Source: Strix aluco (lineage: Eukaryota; Chordata; Aves; Strigiformes; Strigidae). Taken from it: 64,000 nt of DNA. The notes beneath the pieces were generated by a model. It was not told where the DNA came from, searched no databases, and worked only from the letters and a program-made list of their open reading frames with translations. A program made the position numbers and the translations under genes. The stretch spans positions 12,703,001-12,767,000 of the forward strand of contig NC_133943.1 in the NCBI RefSeq assembly GCF_031877795.1, given 5' to 3'. This document shows, in pieces, positions 1-14,040 of this stretch. Within the stretch, counting starts at the first letter, position 1. Each line of letters begins with the position of its first letter.

Positions 1-3000
1 CTTGGTGCTAATGAGGAGTCAGGCTTCCTGCTGCCCTACCCATCTCCCTGCTCTGCAGAGACAGCTGTCTCTGGTAACCCTCTCCTGGCCAGACGCTGTA
101 CATAAGCACTCTGCAGCCACATTTCAGCTATAAAAAGGACACTATTCTACAGCATTGAAGGGCACAGTAAACAGGCAGTATCGCAATTAAGGGAGAGCTC
201 AACTGCCTACAAACTCTCTCACTGGGAATTATAATTTTGCAATTTACTCCTTTACCTAAGCCACTGCCTAGGACCTGAAGGCTGAACTCCACTCCAAATC
301 CTTCTGCTCACTAAGCTGCTGTCACCAATGCCAGCCTGCCTGAGCCAATAGGATAGGGCTGGAAAGCTGAGACTCACTCAGACAGAAGTTTGGAGGCTCC
401 TGCAGGTTTTGCGTGAGGCAGGTTCATAGCTGTTCTGGTTCTTCACATTTAGGGATCTAAGAGGCTTTACTGGGCACTCGTCATTAGATGGGGGTTGAGC
501 ACAGAGCTCAAAGGTCTAAATTTCAGATGTAGATATCTAACGTGTCTGTTATTCCTTCAGTTCATTGTGTCAAGTGTTTGTGAAATGTCCTCATGTGAGT
601 TTTTGTGTCTGCTTTCCTCCCTCTGGCAATTTCTCCACTGTGCTTTCCCATCACATGACCACATGTGCTTATCCCTACACAAACATTGCTCGGCATGTCC
701 ATCACCTAAGCGTAATCCATCTTGGTTGCAGTTCTTCCAAAAAGCTCAACTGAAGAGAGCAAGCAAATGGTGATCTACAGTCTCCAGCTCGGTGTGCTGC
801 TATCTCTGCTTTACGGTGAAATAATTAACTCTGCCTGGAACAATCCAAGCTAACTGAGGTGCTGCCAAATCCTGTGAGCCACTAACACTTGAACATAACA
901 CCTCTCCACTTGCTCTGCTAGTCACAGAGAAGAAAATCTTGATTTTCCATAGTATAGTCAATTGTATCTATGCTAAATAGTTACAAAGCCTTACCAATCT
1001 GGTCTGCTAGGATTTTACACTTTCCTGGTCAAAGTGAAAAACACCTCCCTAGAAGTCAAGTCTACAGCAAAAGTAGCTCAGTTTCAGAACACAACGAGGA
1101 GCAAGGACAAAAAAAGGCAAAATGCTGCTGGCACAAGCCATTTCATGTTGTGTAAATCAGCACAGTCCACTGCCTCTTACACTGCTCTGCCTACCTAGCA
1201 GCAATCAGGGATCTGACCCCATGGCTTGGCAGGCTCCTTCACAGGATGGACTGCTGCTATCCTGTTTGTGAGATGTGCAGAGATGTATCTCATAATTTCA
1301 TGTTGATAAGACCAGTCCTTATTTACCACAGTCTTTAAGGTCACTACTACTTTGATTAGGGTCTGCAAAAAAACCCAAGCAGGCTGCCAAGGCAATCTCT
1401 GAACAACATGATTCATTCGGAAGTGAATTCAGCTGTTCCAAAATGTGGAATTGTGATGAAATGAGAAGCCCTGGCAGGCTGCTATGATAGAGTTAGTTAA
1501 GAACAGTACTTTGGTTAGGGCTGCCTCCCTGTTTAATGTGGATTGCTCCATTTCTTTTGTTAAGGAGGTGAGTGACTGCTTCTGTGTCACTGGAGAAAGA
1601 TAATGAGAGGTTCACTTTGTGAATCAGAGCAGAGAGCTGGAGCATCAGGGCAGAATGATCCTGCACTACAATATTTTGGTACAAGTAATTGCTGTTAAAA
1701 AAAAACTTGGTAGCTCCTTTGGCCAGGAAGTTACACTTTATGGGGTCCCTAAATGGAACTCCACAGGGCTGGGCAAAGGGAGTTTTCCAGCAGATTCATT
1801 AAGCCATTGCTGAGCTTTGATGAATACCTACAGAGCCAGAGCAACATAAACATGCTCCTACATTCCTCGTCCCTTGAACAATTCTTTACAAAGTTTTGAC
1901 AGCATACATTTCCTGAAATACTAAAGCAAGCAGATCCATAGCCCCCAAAAAATTGTAGTCAAAAAGGAGGATTGACTGTACAATGATTTCATAAAAAAAT
2001 ACAGCACCTTGCTTAAATAAATTCCCTTCATGGGCCAAGAAAATTCAAAGTATTGCCAAATCAAATTGCCACTTAGAAAATCCATGCTCAAACCTATGCA
2101 ATGTTTTCTCTGAGATAGTGTTGTCCTTTAGAGCCCTTTCTATTATAATGTCAATAGAAGATTAAGTTGTTTATATTTCTATGAGATAAATGGACTCCCT
2201 AAATGCTATTTTAGCCCTTGCATTAACTTATTCTAAAAATCTGAGTTACTCATGATGCCATCCTGAATTGTTAAACTGAAGGTAAAAAAAGTACGTGGTA
2301 GGGCTGCTCTGTGTATGTGAGGGTGCAGAGCTTAGGGAGGGCAAGCAGCTACTGCTAATGCAATGCATGAGAAGCAGTGGGGTCCTCCAGTCAGTCCCCA
2401 AGGCTGATGTAGGCTGTGCCTCAGAGCTGTGATGGAGCTATCGTGTCCATCCCAGCTGGCCTGAAGGCCAAAGTCAATACCCAGAGGGCTGTCACAACCA
2501 GCAAGCACCTTTGCTTTCCTTCTCATGGCCATGGCACGGGCAGCTCTGCCAGAGCATGGCAATAGTCTTTTGGCCAACCCCATGAGCCACTGTCACCCTC
2601 ACAGGTTATAGCAGCTCTGGGCCAGTTTAGCATGGGCTAGAGACAGAACTGAGATGGTAAAACTGCTTCTTGTTCTTCTGCTTCTCTTTTTGTCCTTGTT
2701 TATGTCCCCCAGTTGATTTTGTCGCAGTTGTTATTGATGAGATACTCAGTGAGGGTGCAGGAAAGTTATTCGAGATCCTGCTGGGGTTTTTTTGAGGCTT
2801 AAAAGCACTGAGAGGAAAGCTGTCAGTGCTTGTCGTAGGAACACAACTGATTCAAATGCTTCAGACATCAGAAAAAGTATTTTCAGCTTGTAACACAAAC
2901 CTTTTCCCACAATAATCCTTGGAGACTGCAGGTAGGACACCACTGTCAAGGAGAAGGAAAAGCTCCTTTTTGTCTTTCTTCCTACTTTAACAATGCCTTA

Positions 3001-3515
3001 GTGTGATAAGGACTATCTTTGGTGGGAGTTATGGCTGTAGTCACACAGTATTTGTCTTGGAAAGATGTTTCAGGAACACAAATGAGGGGCTGCACAATTT
3101 TCCAAAGCATAAATCTTTCTGTTTTGAAGACGGGTCTCAAAGAGCAACTGGAAATACCCAGCCTAGAACTGGCTTCCAGCTGGAAAGGGCAAGAATAATG
3201 ATCAGTGCTTCATTGCAAGGAGCACACTGGGATTAATTGGAAAGTGGGTATCTGGCAACTTGCTTGGTAGGTGCAGCATGCGCATCGTGCCCTGCGAATG
3301 CTACGTGCTTGGTCTCCAGGAGAAATTAGCATCCAATGTTGCACAGCATTTACTAACTAGTCCGGGAGGGGAGCGCAGTATGCTCCCACTGCAACATCTT
3401 GACTTTAATCAAAAGTGAAGGAAAGAAAATGTGCCAGTTTATGGGAGGAATCAGGAAAAAGAGGAAGGCTTTCCTTTTTTTTCCTGTTAAACCACAGAGT
3501 AAAAGAGGAAACCAG

Positions 3516-3518
<3 letters not shown>

Positions 3519-3549
<31 letters not shown>
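3519..3549. repeat. (GT)n microsatellite
   Basis: About 15 uninterrupted GT dinucleotides in HTR4 intronic sequence. The run creates open frames of repeated Cys-Val or Thr-His on the two strands, which are not genes. Confidence 0.97.
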
Positions 3550-3550
<1 letters not shown>

Positions 3551-5314
3551 ACATGTGCTTGTGTCACTATACTCCACTTGCACCTCTGCAACAGCCTCCT
3601 TAGCATTTGCAGGGAAGAGCGTGCAGGGGGCTGACTGCCAACTGTAGCAACAGCAGCAGAAGACTGTGCAGCCAGCAGCACCTCCTTGTCTTTTCCTCCA
3701 GACAACCACAACGGGAACTTCAAGGGTGCTTTTCTTTAAGATGGCAGGGATTTCTCAACTGAAATCACACCTCCATTCTCATTTATTTCAACTAACGACC
3801 TGGGAGTTGCGCTGTGTTTTAGCAGGACACTTGAGCATGTAGAAGAGCAGGGCACGGGACGGGTCCTTCTGCAGAGTCATATCCTGGGGATGAGAGCTGC
3901 TGCACCATGGTGCAGATGGCAGCGCCATTTTCAGAGCTATAAACAGTATCATTGTCATAGCTCTTTGAATGGTACTGCCATATGTACCGGAAAACCAGCA
4001 TTTATGTTTGTAAGGGCTTTGGGCCAGCTGGATTTTCTCCCCATTTGGATGAAGCCAATTCCTGAAGTATGAATGAAAGCTGCATGCTGCTTTGGAGTAA
4101 TTCCCCCTCAGTACTTATTTTTGAGTCTCCAAGGATCATCACGTTCTCATCAGTCTCCTAACCTGCAAAACTCAAGTGTCCTGCACATGGAGAGATTGCT
4201 GATGCATCTAACCTCCCTGCTCAGTTCAAGAAGAAGCAGAAAGTTAATGGAAATTTGATAGCAAACCAGTCGGGCTCTGCATGTTTTTCTTTAGCAAGTA
4301 TTGTTCTTTTATGGTAAAGTGTATTTGACTGAGTGTATATGTCTGCGTGGTTGGGTGGGTGGAAAGAAAGCGCTCCTCTTAAACAGTCTTCAGGGGTTGC
4401 ATACCTTGCCTGGTAGCCAGTGCAGCTCACGTTGTGCTGCCCTCCACTTGTATTGCTGAAGGAATAACAGCCATGTGCAAAATGAGAAAAGCATGACAGC
4501 AAAGGCTGCCACAAATCAAGTTGACGAGCAGAGCCCAGCACTGCAGCAGTGTCAGGGCCACACTGCCCCGGGAGCTCAGGGGCTGCAGTCTGCTCAGGGG
4601 AGTCCCCTGCCTTTGCTCAGCCTTGTCCTTTTGCAAGAGTTTTGCTGTAATGTTCAATTTGTTGTTGATCCATCTTTTTTTTGGCAAAGGAAAAGGGGAG
4701 GCCAGTAGCTCTGGGCTTTGTTGAGAAAAGAAACTCGTATGGCCTGTAAAGATATGTAGGCAGGTGGTAGGGAAGGAAACTGAGCTGCTTTTCCAGGAGC
4801 AGTGGCCCTGTGTTGCGCTGGTTTTGCTCTGGCACGTTTGTTTGTGCTGATGTGCCAGATTTCCCTGGGCAGTTGGTCCATAGCTGGGGATGCAGAGGGG
4901 GGCCAGTTCACAGGGTGTAAATGTTTATGGAACAAGAGTGAAACTGTAAACTCCCCTGGGCTGTGGCCAAACCTTTCAGCTGACAAACGCCAGATACCTC
5001 AGTTTAACATTAGTCTGGTTTCTACTTCAGAAGAGCCTACAGAGTATCTGAGAGCCACGGGACCAGGCAATGTGTTTCTGATTCTGTGTATATAATATCA
5101 GCAATAGATTATGATGACTAACAAGTCCAGGCATTTGTGACAAACATGCAGTTTACTTGGCCACCCGTTTAGAGACGTATTCTAAGGACTAATTAATTCT
5201 TTCATTTTCTGGATTAAACTATTGTGCAAAACATCCCATCAAACAGAGAACATTATATGGTATGTTACTGTAATTAAATAAAGAGATAACTGAGCTCAAG
5301 AGATGCCCGCAACA

Positions 5315-5334
5315 CTTAATTAAGATTAATTAAG
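5315..5334. promoter_or_regulatory. Tandem palindromic TTAATTAA homeodomain-type sites
   Basis: Two abutting ten-base units, CTTAATTAAG (a perfect palindrome) and ATTAATTAAG, give a dense array of TAAT/ATTA cores as bound by paired homeodomain dimers. Function is inferred from motif content only. Confidence 0.25.
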
Positions 5335-5902
5335 CAACATGATTTACAGCTGGAGAAGATGAAACTGAGCAATTCAAAACTGGCTAGACAAAGCAGCTGT
5401 GACATGCTGAATTCATGAAGGCACATACCGGGAACATGTTGTTCACTAACGCTACTATGGCAGCCTCACCAACCACATTTATTTAATGAGGTTGTGTTGG
5501 CCCTGGAACACACCCGTTTTTTCGGCCAACACAGGCATACCTGTTAAACAGCTAGGAGTTAAAACCTTGGCATCTGGAGGCTTGGTAGCACAGCTAAAGC
5601 CCTGCCAAAATATACACAAGATTTCCTTTACAAGCCTCTCTGAGACAGCAGCTAGATGAGTGTGTTCTTAATTTCTCTGATCTTTTACTCTGATAGCATC
5701 ACAGTTTATCTGTGTAACAGAATCATCGCACTCCAGACACACCAGCTGTATGAAATAGTTGTGAGAAATTAGCATTTCTTAGCCTATTCAGAATGAAAGG
5801 ATAATTCCAGTAATTGGTGTCATCCGTTCTTACTTCAGGAGAGAAATCTTAAGTTGTCTCTCCTATAAAAAGAAAGAAAGAAGCTTAGTTGTTCTGGGTC
5901 AA

Positions 5903-5962
5903 TTTTTTTTTTTTTTTTAAAAAAAAAGGTAAAAGCAAGCTAGTGATTTTTTTTTTTTTTTT
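5903..5962. repeat. Poly-T/poly-A low-complexity tracts
   Basis: Sixteen T residues followed directly by nine A residues, and after about 20 bases a second run of sixteen T. Simple homopolymer sequence without a recognisable retroelement body. Confidence 0.9.
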
Positions 5963-6867
5963 ACAAGAACTGGGGAATCCCTGCCCAGAAACCCCCATTT
6001 GACCTATTACAGTGTCACACCTTTTGTGCCTCAGCTGTGATGTTCTCTTGCTGTACAAGTGCTCAGAGCGTGCCAGTGTCCCAGGCAGAAATGAGCAGCT
6101 ATTCTTGGGTCTCCTGATACATTTTTTTTCTCAGCTTCTGGTTTTTCAAACCTAATGCCTGTATAATAGATGATCTCAATAGATAGCCTCTCTCCATATT
6201 TTGTTTCTCAGCCATGACAGCCTCATTTTTTTTAAAGCAGCTGTTTCATTAAGCCATGCATCCTCCTAAATAGTCCGAGGTCTCAGTACCGCAGTGTCCT
6301 GGTTTTGTGTCCTCATGGCGTGTTCACAGACAGTTTGGGAATTCCCAACAGAGTTAAGTGGCAGTATATTACCAAGTTTTGTAGCAGAAACCATGTTTTT
6401 CAGACTGTTGCTAATCACTGTGAGATACTGCTTACTGCTTTTCAATCACTCAGAAGCTGTAAAGCTCAGCAAGAAAAACACTCTTTGCACCAATGTAGTC
6501 AGCTGAAATTACTTCCATGTTGGTAGCACAGATAAAGTACTTTGGGTGATATATGAGGAGACGAGTCTATCTGGAGCCACCAGATCTGTGGTCCTGTTTG
6601 AAAGTAATTTCCTGACTGCATTAGAAACACAGGGACAGTACAATCACCATCTCCGCTTGCTAAATAAGGCTTATTTTTCAGGTAACCCATCCTAGACTCC
6701 TCTGCTACACTGTAAGGGAAAACCTGAGACATTTGGCTGCAAGCTCAGTGTGGAGATCATGATATATAAACACATTTTATGGGTCTGCAATAGCAAATGA
6801 TCTGGGGGTCAAGTAAGGAGGTGAGCTGGTTGTTACATCAATGACCTTTGTAATCCAAAAAAATTGC

Positions 6868-6902
6868 GTGTGATCAAAAAAATTTTCCCTTCCAACTGAA
6901 AA
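6868..6902 (+). mobile_element. Possible CR1-like LINE 3'-end remnant
   Basis: The stretch gtgatcaaaaaaattttccc followed by ttccaactgaaa resembles the end of avian CR1 elements, where a 'gatgatctttaaggtcccttccaac' type sequence is followed by ATTCT-rich tail repeats. Here the following ATTCT array begins exactly where the CR1 tail would. The fragment is short and diverged, so this is a tentative assignment from memory of the family consensus. Confidence 0.4.
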
Positions 6903-6998
6903 TATTCTATTCTATTCTATTCTATTCTATTCTATTCTATTCTATTCTATTCTATTCTATTCTATTCTATTCTATTCTATTCTATTCTATTCTATTCT
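6903..6998. repeat. (ATTCT)n pentanucleotide microsatellite
   Basis: About 19 nearly perfect tandem copies of a five-base unit over 96 bases, in HTR4 intronic sequence. It directly follows a CR1-like 3' end and may have expanded from the CR1 tail repeat. Confidence 0.97.
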
Positions 6999-9900
6999 TT
7001 TAGTGTGAGCAGCTGGAGTAGAAACTCAGAGCTCTCAGGGTCACATCTGCCTTCGAAACAGGAACATTTAACAACGAGCTCACTGTTGATATTCTCAGTA
7101 TCACAGGGGCTGTTTGGAAACTTATTTTTATTGCTAAGTATGGTTGAAATCACATTTCTCAAGTGTGCTCATTAGCCAAGGGTGTGACAATGTCCTCCCC
7201 AGATAATACTGTTCTCAGATACTGGTTCTGAGATAGCACAGTTCTGGATGGAAACCAGTGCCACCCAAAGGTAAATATTTGGGTTTGCTCACTTATAAAT
7301 AACAAGTGATTGCTAGCACAAGCGAAGGGCTTAGAGGCACAGTGTGTGAAAACCATATGCTTTGACAAAATCAGAGATCTCTGCTCTAGAAAAAATCATT
7401 TCACTTTTAAAAGTAATTAGTACTGTGAGACCATTCCAAGAAGTGTAAGCGAAGGATTTAGGATGATCACTGATAAAATAATAAAGAACAAATGTCTCCA
7501 AAGTCCAGCACACCTCTTATTATTTATCTTGTAAGGGCTAATACACCTTCACATTTTTCTAAAAAAAAGAGGGCAAAACCTTGTTGTATTTTATATGTGT
7601 AGCAAGTGTCATGCTAATCATGCAGTTGTGTGATCTTTTGCTAAATTATTGGGAAAAGTGTATCTTAGATTGCCTCAATGTAACACAAAGAATTGTAGGT
7701 ACAAAACTGGGTTTATTTCATAAGAGACGGACCAGTGATTGTGTAGTTGAGCCAAAACTTAAGTCAGTTACATTTGAAACTTGCTGGATAAAATGCAATT
7801 TTCTGTTCCATTTGCTACGTGTATCATTGCTTTGCTTTTCCTCAAGAAGGGGAACAAACATAAATCTGAGCAACATTTATTTACCAAAGCAGAGGCTAAG
7901 GCAGAGATTTATAGACTATGTTGTCTTCTCTGAAGCAGAAAATACAGATGCCCAGGAGCAACCAAGGAAAGGGATATCATAACCTTCAGAAGTTTCAACT
8001 TATTTGTTTGCTTCTGCACTTTACATTTGAAGGCAATATATAAAGCAATGGACGGGTAGGGTCTGCCAGTTTTGTGAGACCTAAAAGATAATCATATCTG
8101 CAGAAGGACTAAAAGAAATCACAAAATAGCAAAAGTAGCCTAGTGTTAACACCAGATATAGGCAAATAAAGTATTTACACACATACGTACAAACACAGAG
8201 AGACCCAGACAGAGGGTGATATTCCTTCAGCTTATGCCACAGCTTAGAAAAGCTGCAGTATGGTGTGTTCAGTGGTGCATCTGAATTACTGTACCGCATA
8301 GGACTGTGGTGCTCTGGACATCAGGTCCATAGGTTGAAGGGCTGGGGCCACCAGTGAGATTCATTATGTGAGGGGGAAAAGAAATCACTTCTGTGGTTAG
8401 CCTGGCTCAGGAAAAACGGCTCTGTCTGAAGGAATCAACCTCCAAGGCAGCATGTGCAGATAGTCTCACTGTGGCGGCAAACAGCACAAAAAAGCACAAT
8501 CAGATCTCTTAAAAAAAGTTTAAGTCCTTATCTGAATGTTGCCAGCATATTTTCATAGCTCTGTTTGACTGTCAAAGCAGCATTTTCTCTTTAAACATCC
8601 TCCTTCAGCCTGGGAATCCCTCGGACAGCAGCGGCCTTCGAGATGCCATTAGTTACAAAGATGGGGCAGAGCTCAGCCAGGTAAGCAGATGTCTTCAGGG
8701 AAAATGCTGCGAGGACATGGTCAAGATCCCACCCTGTAAAGCAAACCTGGCCAATACAACCTCGCTGGCTCAGGCTGAAGGACCTAAAGAAGCATAAACT
8801 GAGGGAAAACACAGATGGGGTTTTGCTTACTTTATGTCTGTTTTCGGTTTTACATTTTAAACATTCTTTGTTTAAATAAGATACTGATATTTCTTGTGCT
8901 GGATAGATTATAAAGAAATTCCTTAAGTAAGCTCATAGCAATTCTCATGTAGACAGAAGTTTCACTTGTGGATCGAAGGGAGATTTTGCACCTGAGGCTT
9001 ACTGGGACATCCACGCTTCTTCCCAGGCACCGTGCTCGGGTTCTTGTGCTTTCTGAACGACTTGTGCTGGGGAGAATGGTTGCACCTGTGCTAAGACATG
9101 ATGAGACTTTGAAAAATCCAATCTTGCAGAACAGAATTTGCCACAAGATTTGGTGATTTTGGGCTTATCTGTCCCATCTGAATCAAATCAGTCTCTTGAT
9201 TCTGAATCTGTGTGATATTTAAAACATAAAATGACTATTGACACAGCACAAATGACAAGTATATTTATGATCTGTCTTGACAGTTAGCATTCAAATTTAG
9301 GTACCACATACTGTTGTGGTTGTTCTCTGTCATTTGCAGGTGTAACTATGATATGTGACTTGAATGCCAATGAAAATATATATTCCGCAGACCCATTGCA
9401 ACGAACTCCAGAGCTTCACATATGCTTAAAGGATTGAGACCTGGCTAAGTCAATCCAAAGACTCAATATTCATAAAATATTTTTGAATTGGTTTCTGCCA
9501 ACACTTCACTTTACATCAAGTAGAATAAATGACTAATTTCACCTGAACCTTAATTTTCCTACCTTGTATTTCTGCAAGGAAACTGAAAACTTAATTGTGT
9601 CAGCAGAGGAAGGAATATGACTTTATCAGCAATTATTGTGTGCATTTCTCCCAGCCAATTACCAGATATTTTGATTGCACTAGTTACCTCCTCCTATGAT
9701 CAAAATCAATACATTGATCAATACAGCTCTAAAGTGTCATGTTCCAATCTACAAGGCATTTGTGTAACAGGGGATCTCAAAAGGGATTGCCTAGGGCTAT
9801 TTTTACTTTGTTAAACTCACCAGAGAAGAAATATCTGCTTTGATTATGCTCCTTAGTTCCTTGGGTTCCTCTCACCCTCCTAAAAATTAGAAACTTTGCA

Positions 9901-12900
9901 GCTATGCCCTTTCATCTTTAGATTTTTGCCTTTCCTGACACTTGGAGAAGCATCCTTGGACATGGTGTATTCAAATGTTCAGACTGAGCTTGACATTTTT
10001 CATTTGGACATCTTCCGAAGGGATGAGGTTCTGCTTTCTATGAGAATCAGATGAGAAAATTTTTTCCTTAGGTCCTTCTTTCACACAGAAGGTCAGAGGG
10101 TCCCTGAGCCTGGAGGGGAGCAGTAGCTGTAATCACTTGTACAAGATCCTCACTAGCAGATGTCCAGGAACTAATCCTGTTGAGATTGGAAAGGCTGAAG
10201 TCAGATAACAGGCTATCATCACAGGATGTTTGGGGATATAGCTAACAGAAAATGGGGACTTAGCAACCTCTGAATCATATTGAAATGAAGAAGCTGTCAA
10301 AGGCACCTCCTGTCCTCCCCAGCATACTCCTGAAGACGATCTAACCTAGCTGTGAAATAGCTCTTGGCAGGGAAGGCAGATGAGCAAACGAAGCATCATC
10401 CTTCCTGAAGAACAACAGGGGAATGAAAACACAGCCACCAAGCAATATGTACTTATTGGCTTATTTTGGTATCGGTTTTAACTATACTAATAATGAGGAG
10501 CAACTGCCTATGAAAGCAATGCAGGGAATTAATGTTTGCAAATGGGGCAGGTATAGGAGGACAGAGTAGTAGTAGAGCACAGAGGGTCTGCTGCTGCCCT
10601 CAGTGCACTGAAAGAAAATGCGGTGTCCATTTATCAAACCAAGGCTGTCTGGAGGAGAATATGGAGATTTTACTCAAATTAGCACCCACTTCCAATGTCA
10701 CCATCTGTGGTATGACATTTAATCCTAATAAAATGCTTACAAAATAAGATTAGTTATGAGCACAGCTCAAAAGTTTGCCATGTTAATATTTTTCATAATA
10801 TGTTGTGTAAAGTTTTACGAATTCATACCCAGTGGGCTGTAGAGAGAAGCAGTCTAAAGTCAGAAATGTGCTAGTTAATGCATATCATAGAAATATTAAT
10901 TGAAAAACATTGAGGAAGAAGGAAAGAGGAGTGGCAACTCCCATTCAACACAACATGGTGAAACACGGTGTTTGCTATCTGAGCTGTCCTTCCCTGGGAG
11001 CAGGATGGATGGCTGAGAAAAGATAACAGCTACTGTAGCCAAAGAAAACTTACCTTAAATTAGTAAGACTTACTACAACTTAACCTAAAACAAAGTAGAT
11101 ACTAGCTGAGATGTGAAAAGCATCAACAAGGATCTTTATTACTCATTTTGATCTTAATACTGGTTTTTGTTATTTAATTTTTGTGCCATTGGTCCATTAC
11201 CAGAAAATATAATTTTCAGATCTTACCATTAGGTGCCTTAAGATATGTACAATTTCACAACACCACTTTCAGGTTATCCAGAAATTACCAGGATACAAAA
11301 CCATAGACATTGCATGGGCACGTGTGTGAGCCAGCCCTATAAAAAGCAGGAAAGGATGATATGTACCCTGGTGACCAGAAAACCTACCAGCAGGCTGTAG
11401 AGTAGGAGGGAACGTGCGTGAGCCCCAGATGCTGTGAGGGAGTTTGTGATAGTTCGCTATTCAGAAAGGAACTTAAACTAGTGACTGACATTAACAATGT
11501 GCATATGCTAGACTTTTGTTATAAAACACATAATTCTTTATAGAAAGTCTTGTTTTGACATAAAAAGTTCTGCAATTGCACACACAAAGTAGACACATGA
11601 AATGATGAAGAATTTTTTGCCAGATTTCAACTGCAATTGTCATTTCTCACTGGATATTTCACTCCAGAAAAGCCACCCATTTCCCAGACAGCTGCAGTTC
11701 AAACACTCTGACACATGTTTGAAGCCTGACAAACAACAGTTAGTCTTGCGGCTCATGGCTGCTGGTCTGAAGTACATTTGGAAATTGTGGTGTCTCCATT
11801 GCACAAGGAAACTGCTCCAAGGTATTTTGCCACTATTTCATTCCACAGCTTTGATAAATGGCTTGTGTTTTTTTCCTACCAGATGAAAGATCTAATGATG
11901 CCAGTTGAAAGATCTCCATTTATTAAAAAAAACATTCATTATCTTCCATTTGAATATTCTTAATTGATCCTGCTTTTACTTCAGTAATTGAAACACCTTA
12001 CTTAAAAAAAACAGAAGCCTATTATGAGCTATTCCATCTGCAGGTAGTTATAAACTGCTCTTAACATGATGTTGTGTATTTCTAACCTAAGTGAGCACTT
12101 CCAAGTACTCTCCTAATTATCAGATTTGGACCTCTTATGAATGTTGCGTTAATTATGGTGCAAAAATGAACTGTAGGCCAAAATCTGCAGGTAATTAGAG
12201 CATATAATGTAGTGCCAAACTTAACATTAGTGAGAGAGAAATGGAAAGACAGAGTTAATGTGAGAAAAAGGGGAAAGTACCCATCTTCTGCAGCACAGCA
12301 TTGAATGGCCTTACTTGTTTATCCTGGTGTTTATAATTAGCAAATGGATTTAGATCACTGAAAACAAATAGCTCCTTCACTGATTTTAAAGTTAGCTTAG
12401 TTTCTGCCCTTCAGTGCCCAAGTGTCTGTTTCTCTTGTGGAACCATGAACTATTATAACATTAGCAAGGTGAAAATTTGTGATGGACAAAGTCAACATCT
12501 TTGGACTGACTCCATCATCTTGGTTGCTGTGTGGATCCCATGTTTTTCATCACCAGTCATTGTCACATTTATGTTCATAATATCCAAAGTCCAAGACCTT
12601 TTGCTAAAGTTGAGCAGGACATCCTGCGGTGGAGAATAGGCAAATTTATAAACATCATTCAGCTCAAGCAGCTGAAAGACAGAAGCATAAGGAGGCTGGA
12701 AAAAGAGCAAATTCCAAACTAGGAGATAGGACAAGCGTAATTAAGATGACTGTCAGCAAAGCCAGTCAGTGATGACATCTCTTAGCACATGAAGTAGTCT
12801 CTTGAGGGAACCACTGTAGAAACACTCTTTGACCAAAATCAAGCTGGATAAAGTAATGGCAAGTGGTATAGCCCTATATCAACAGAGAGGTGGCACACAG

Positions 12901-13999
12901 TAGCTGATAATCTCTGTCATATCTCTAATGCCTCTACTGGACTTGTTAGAATGAGGAAAAAGTACCTTTCAGCCCAGGTGCTTGGGGACCTTCCTGGTCA
13001 TGCCTTCTTCAGACCCTGCTTCACCCTGACATGAGATCCAAGGCAGCTTCTCCAGACATTGCCTCCGTAGCTCTACACAAAAAGCAAAGCAGGCTTATCT
13101 TTAAGCTATCGCACCATATGCTGATATTTTGCAATAGTCGAGTTCAGCAATCAAGGTGAGGGGGGGTCTTCAGCCCTCCAGTGGGGTCAGGAGGGGCATT
13201 AGCTAGCATCATCTTTCTGCTTAAGATCCACAGTGCTGCTCAGCACCCAGAGCTGTGGGGGAGAGAGTTGGGGGTGCCAGTGCCCCAGCAGGTCTCCATG
13301 AATGGGGTGGAGGGGAGCAGAGAGGTGGCATCCCTTGCACATCCTGAGTCGGGCATAGGGGTGCCTGTGATTCTCATCCTTACATCCAGGAAGAGGTGAG
13401 ATACAAACTGCTCATCTTCCTAGCGAGGGGCGAGTGAGATGCATTTGGGCTGTACTGGAGAAACATGGTAGCTATTGTTCCGACAGGATCAAAACTGCTA
13501 ATGGTATAATGAGGCTGATTATTTTTAAAGTGAGGTTTGGTGTTTGAAAGTTGCTGAGTTTCACAGCCCTGGAAGGCACAGGCACCTACTTGAGCATGGA
13601 AGGGAAAATGCAATCAAGCCACAGGAGCACAGGGGCAACAGCAATGAGAGTTTACCAGCTCCCTGGGAAACAGAAACCTCATTCTCAGTTGAGCATTGTT
13701 GCTTGGGTCAGGCTGACAGCAGAGAACAACTTTGGCAACCGTGATGCTGTGTTTTGGGTTTGTGGTTATTTGGTTTGTTTAAGGTCCAATTGAGCCCTGT
13801 TGGCTCATGTCTGAATAGCCACCGAGCCATCAGCAGCTCAGTGATTCTGGCTCATGGCAGAGATCTGGTAACCATCTCCCAAAGTATTAACTTTCTCAAT
13901 GGTGACACTGTTTTATGCTGAAAAATTTAACCTGTTCAGCTGCTTGCTACTGAAGGTTTGGTTTCATAAGACAAGATCTAAGAAATGGGCAGGCAGGAA

Positions 14000-14040
14000 G
14001 AATCACAGAATCACAGAATCATCTAGGACACAGAATCGTG
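14000..14040 (-). mobile_element. Possible CR1-like LINE 3'-tail remnant (minus orientation)
   Basis: The plus strand reads gaatcacagaatcacagaat, which is the reverse complement of the ATTCTGTG-type repeats that end avian CR1 elements. It is followed by catctagg, similar to the adjoining CR1 sequence. Only about 40 bases are recognisable, so the element would be a 5'-truncated scrap. Confidence 0.45.

Noticed and set aside
3455-3500. Near-palindromic purine/pyrimidine stretch giving similar Lys/Phe-rich peptides on both strands
   Set aside because: Explained by simple A/G-rich then C/T-rich sequence; no further structure.
8850-9156. Overlapping open frames of 98 codons (minus) and 62 codons (plus)
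   Set aside because: No splice sites or recognisable domains; mirror frames of the same DNA.
13226-13250. Possible REST/NRSF site (ctcagcacc)
   Set aside because: Only the left half matches; the ggacag right half is missing.
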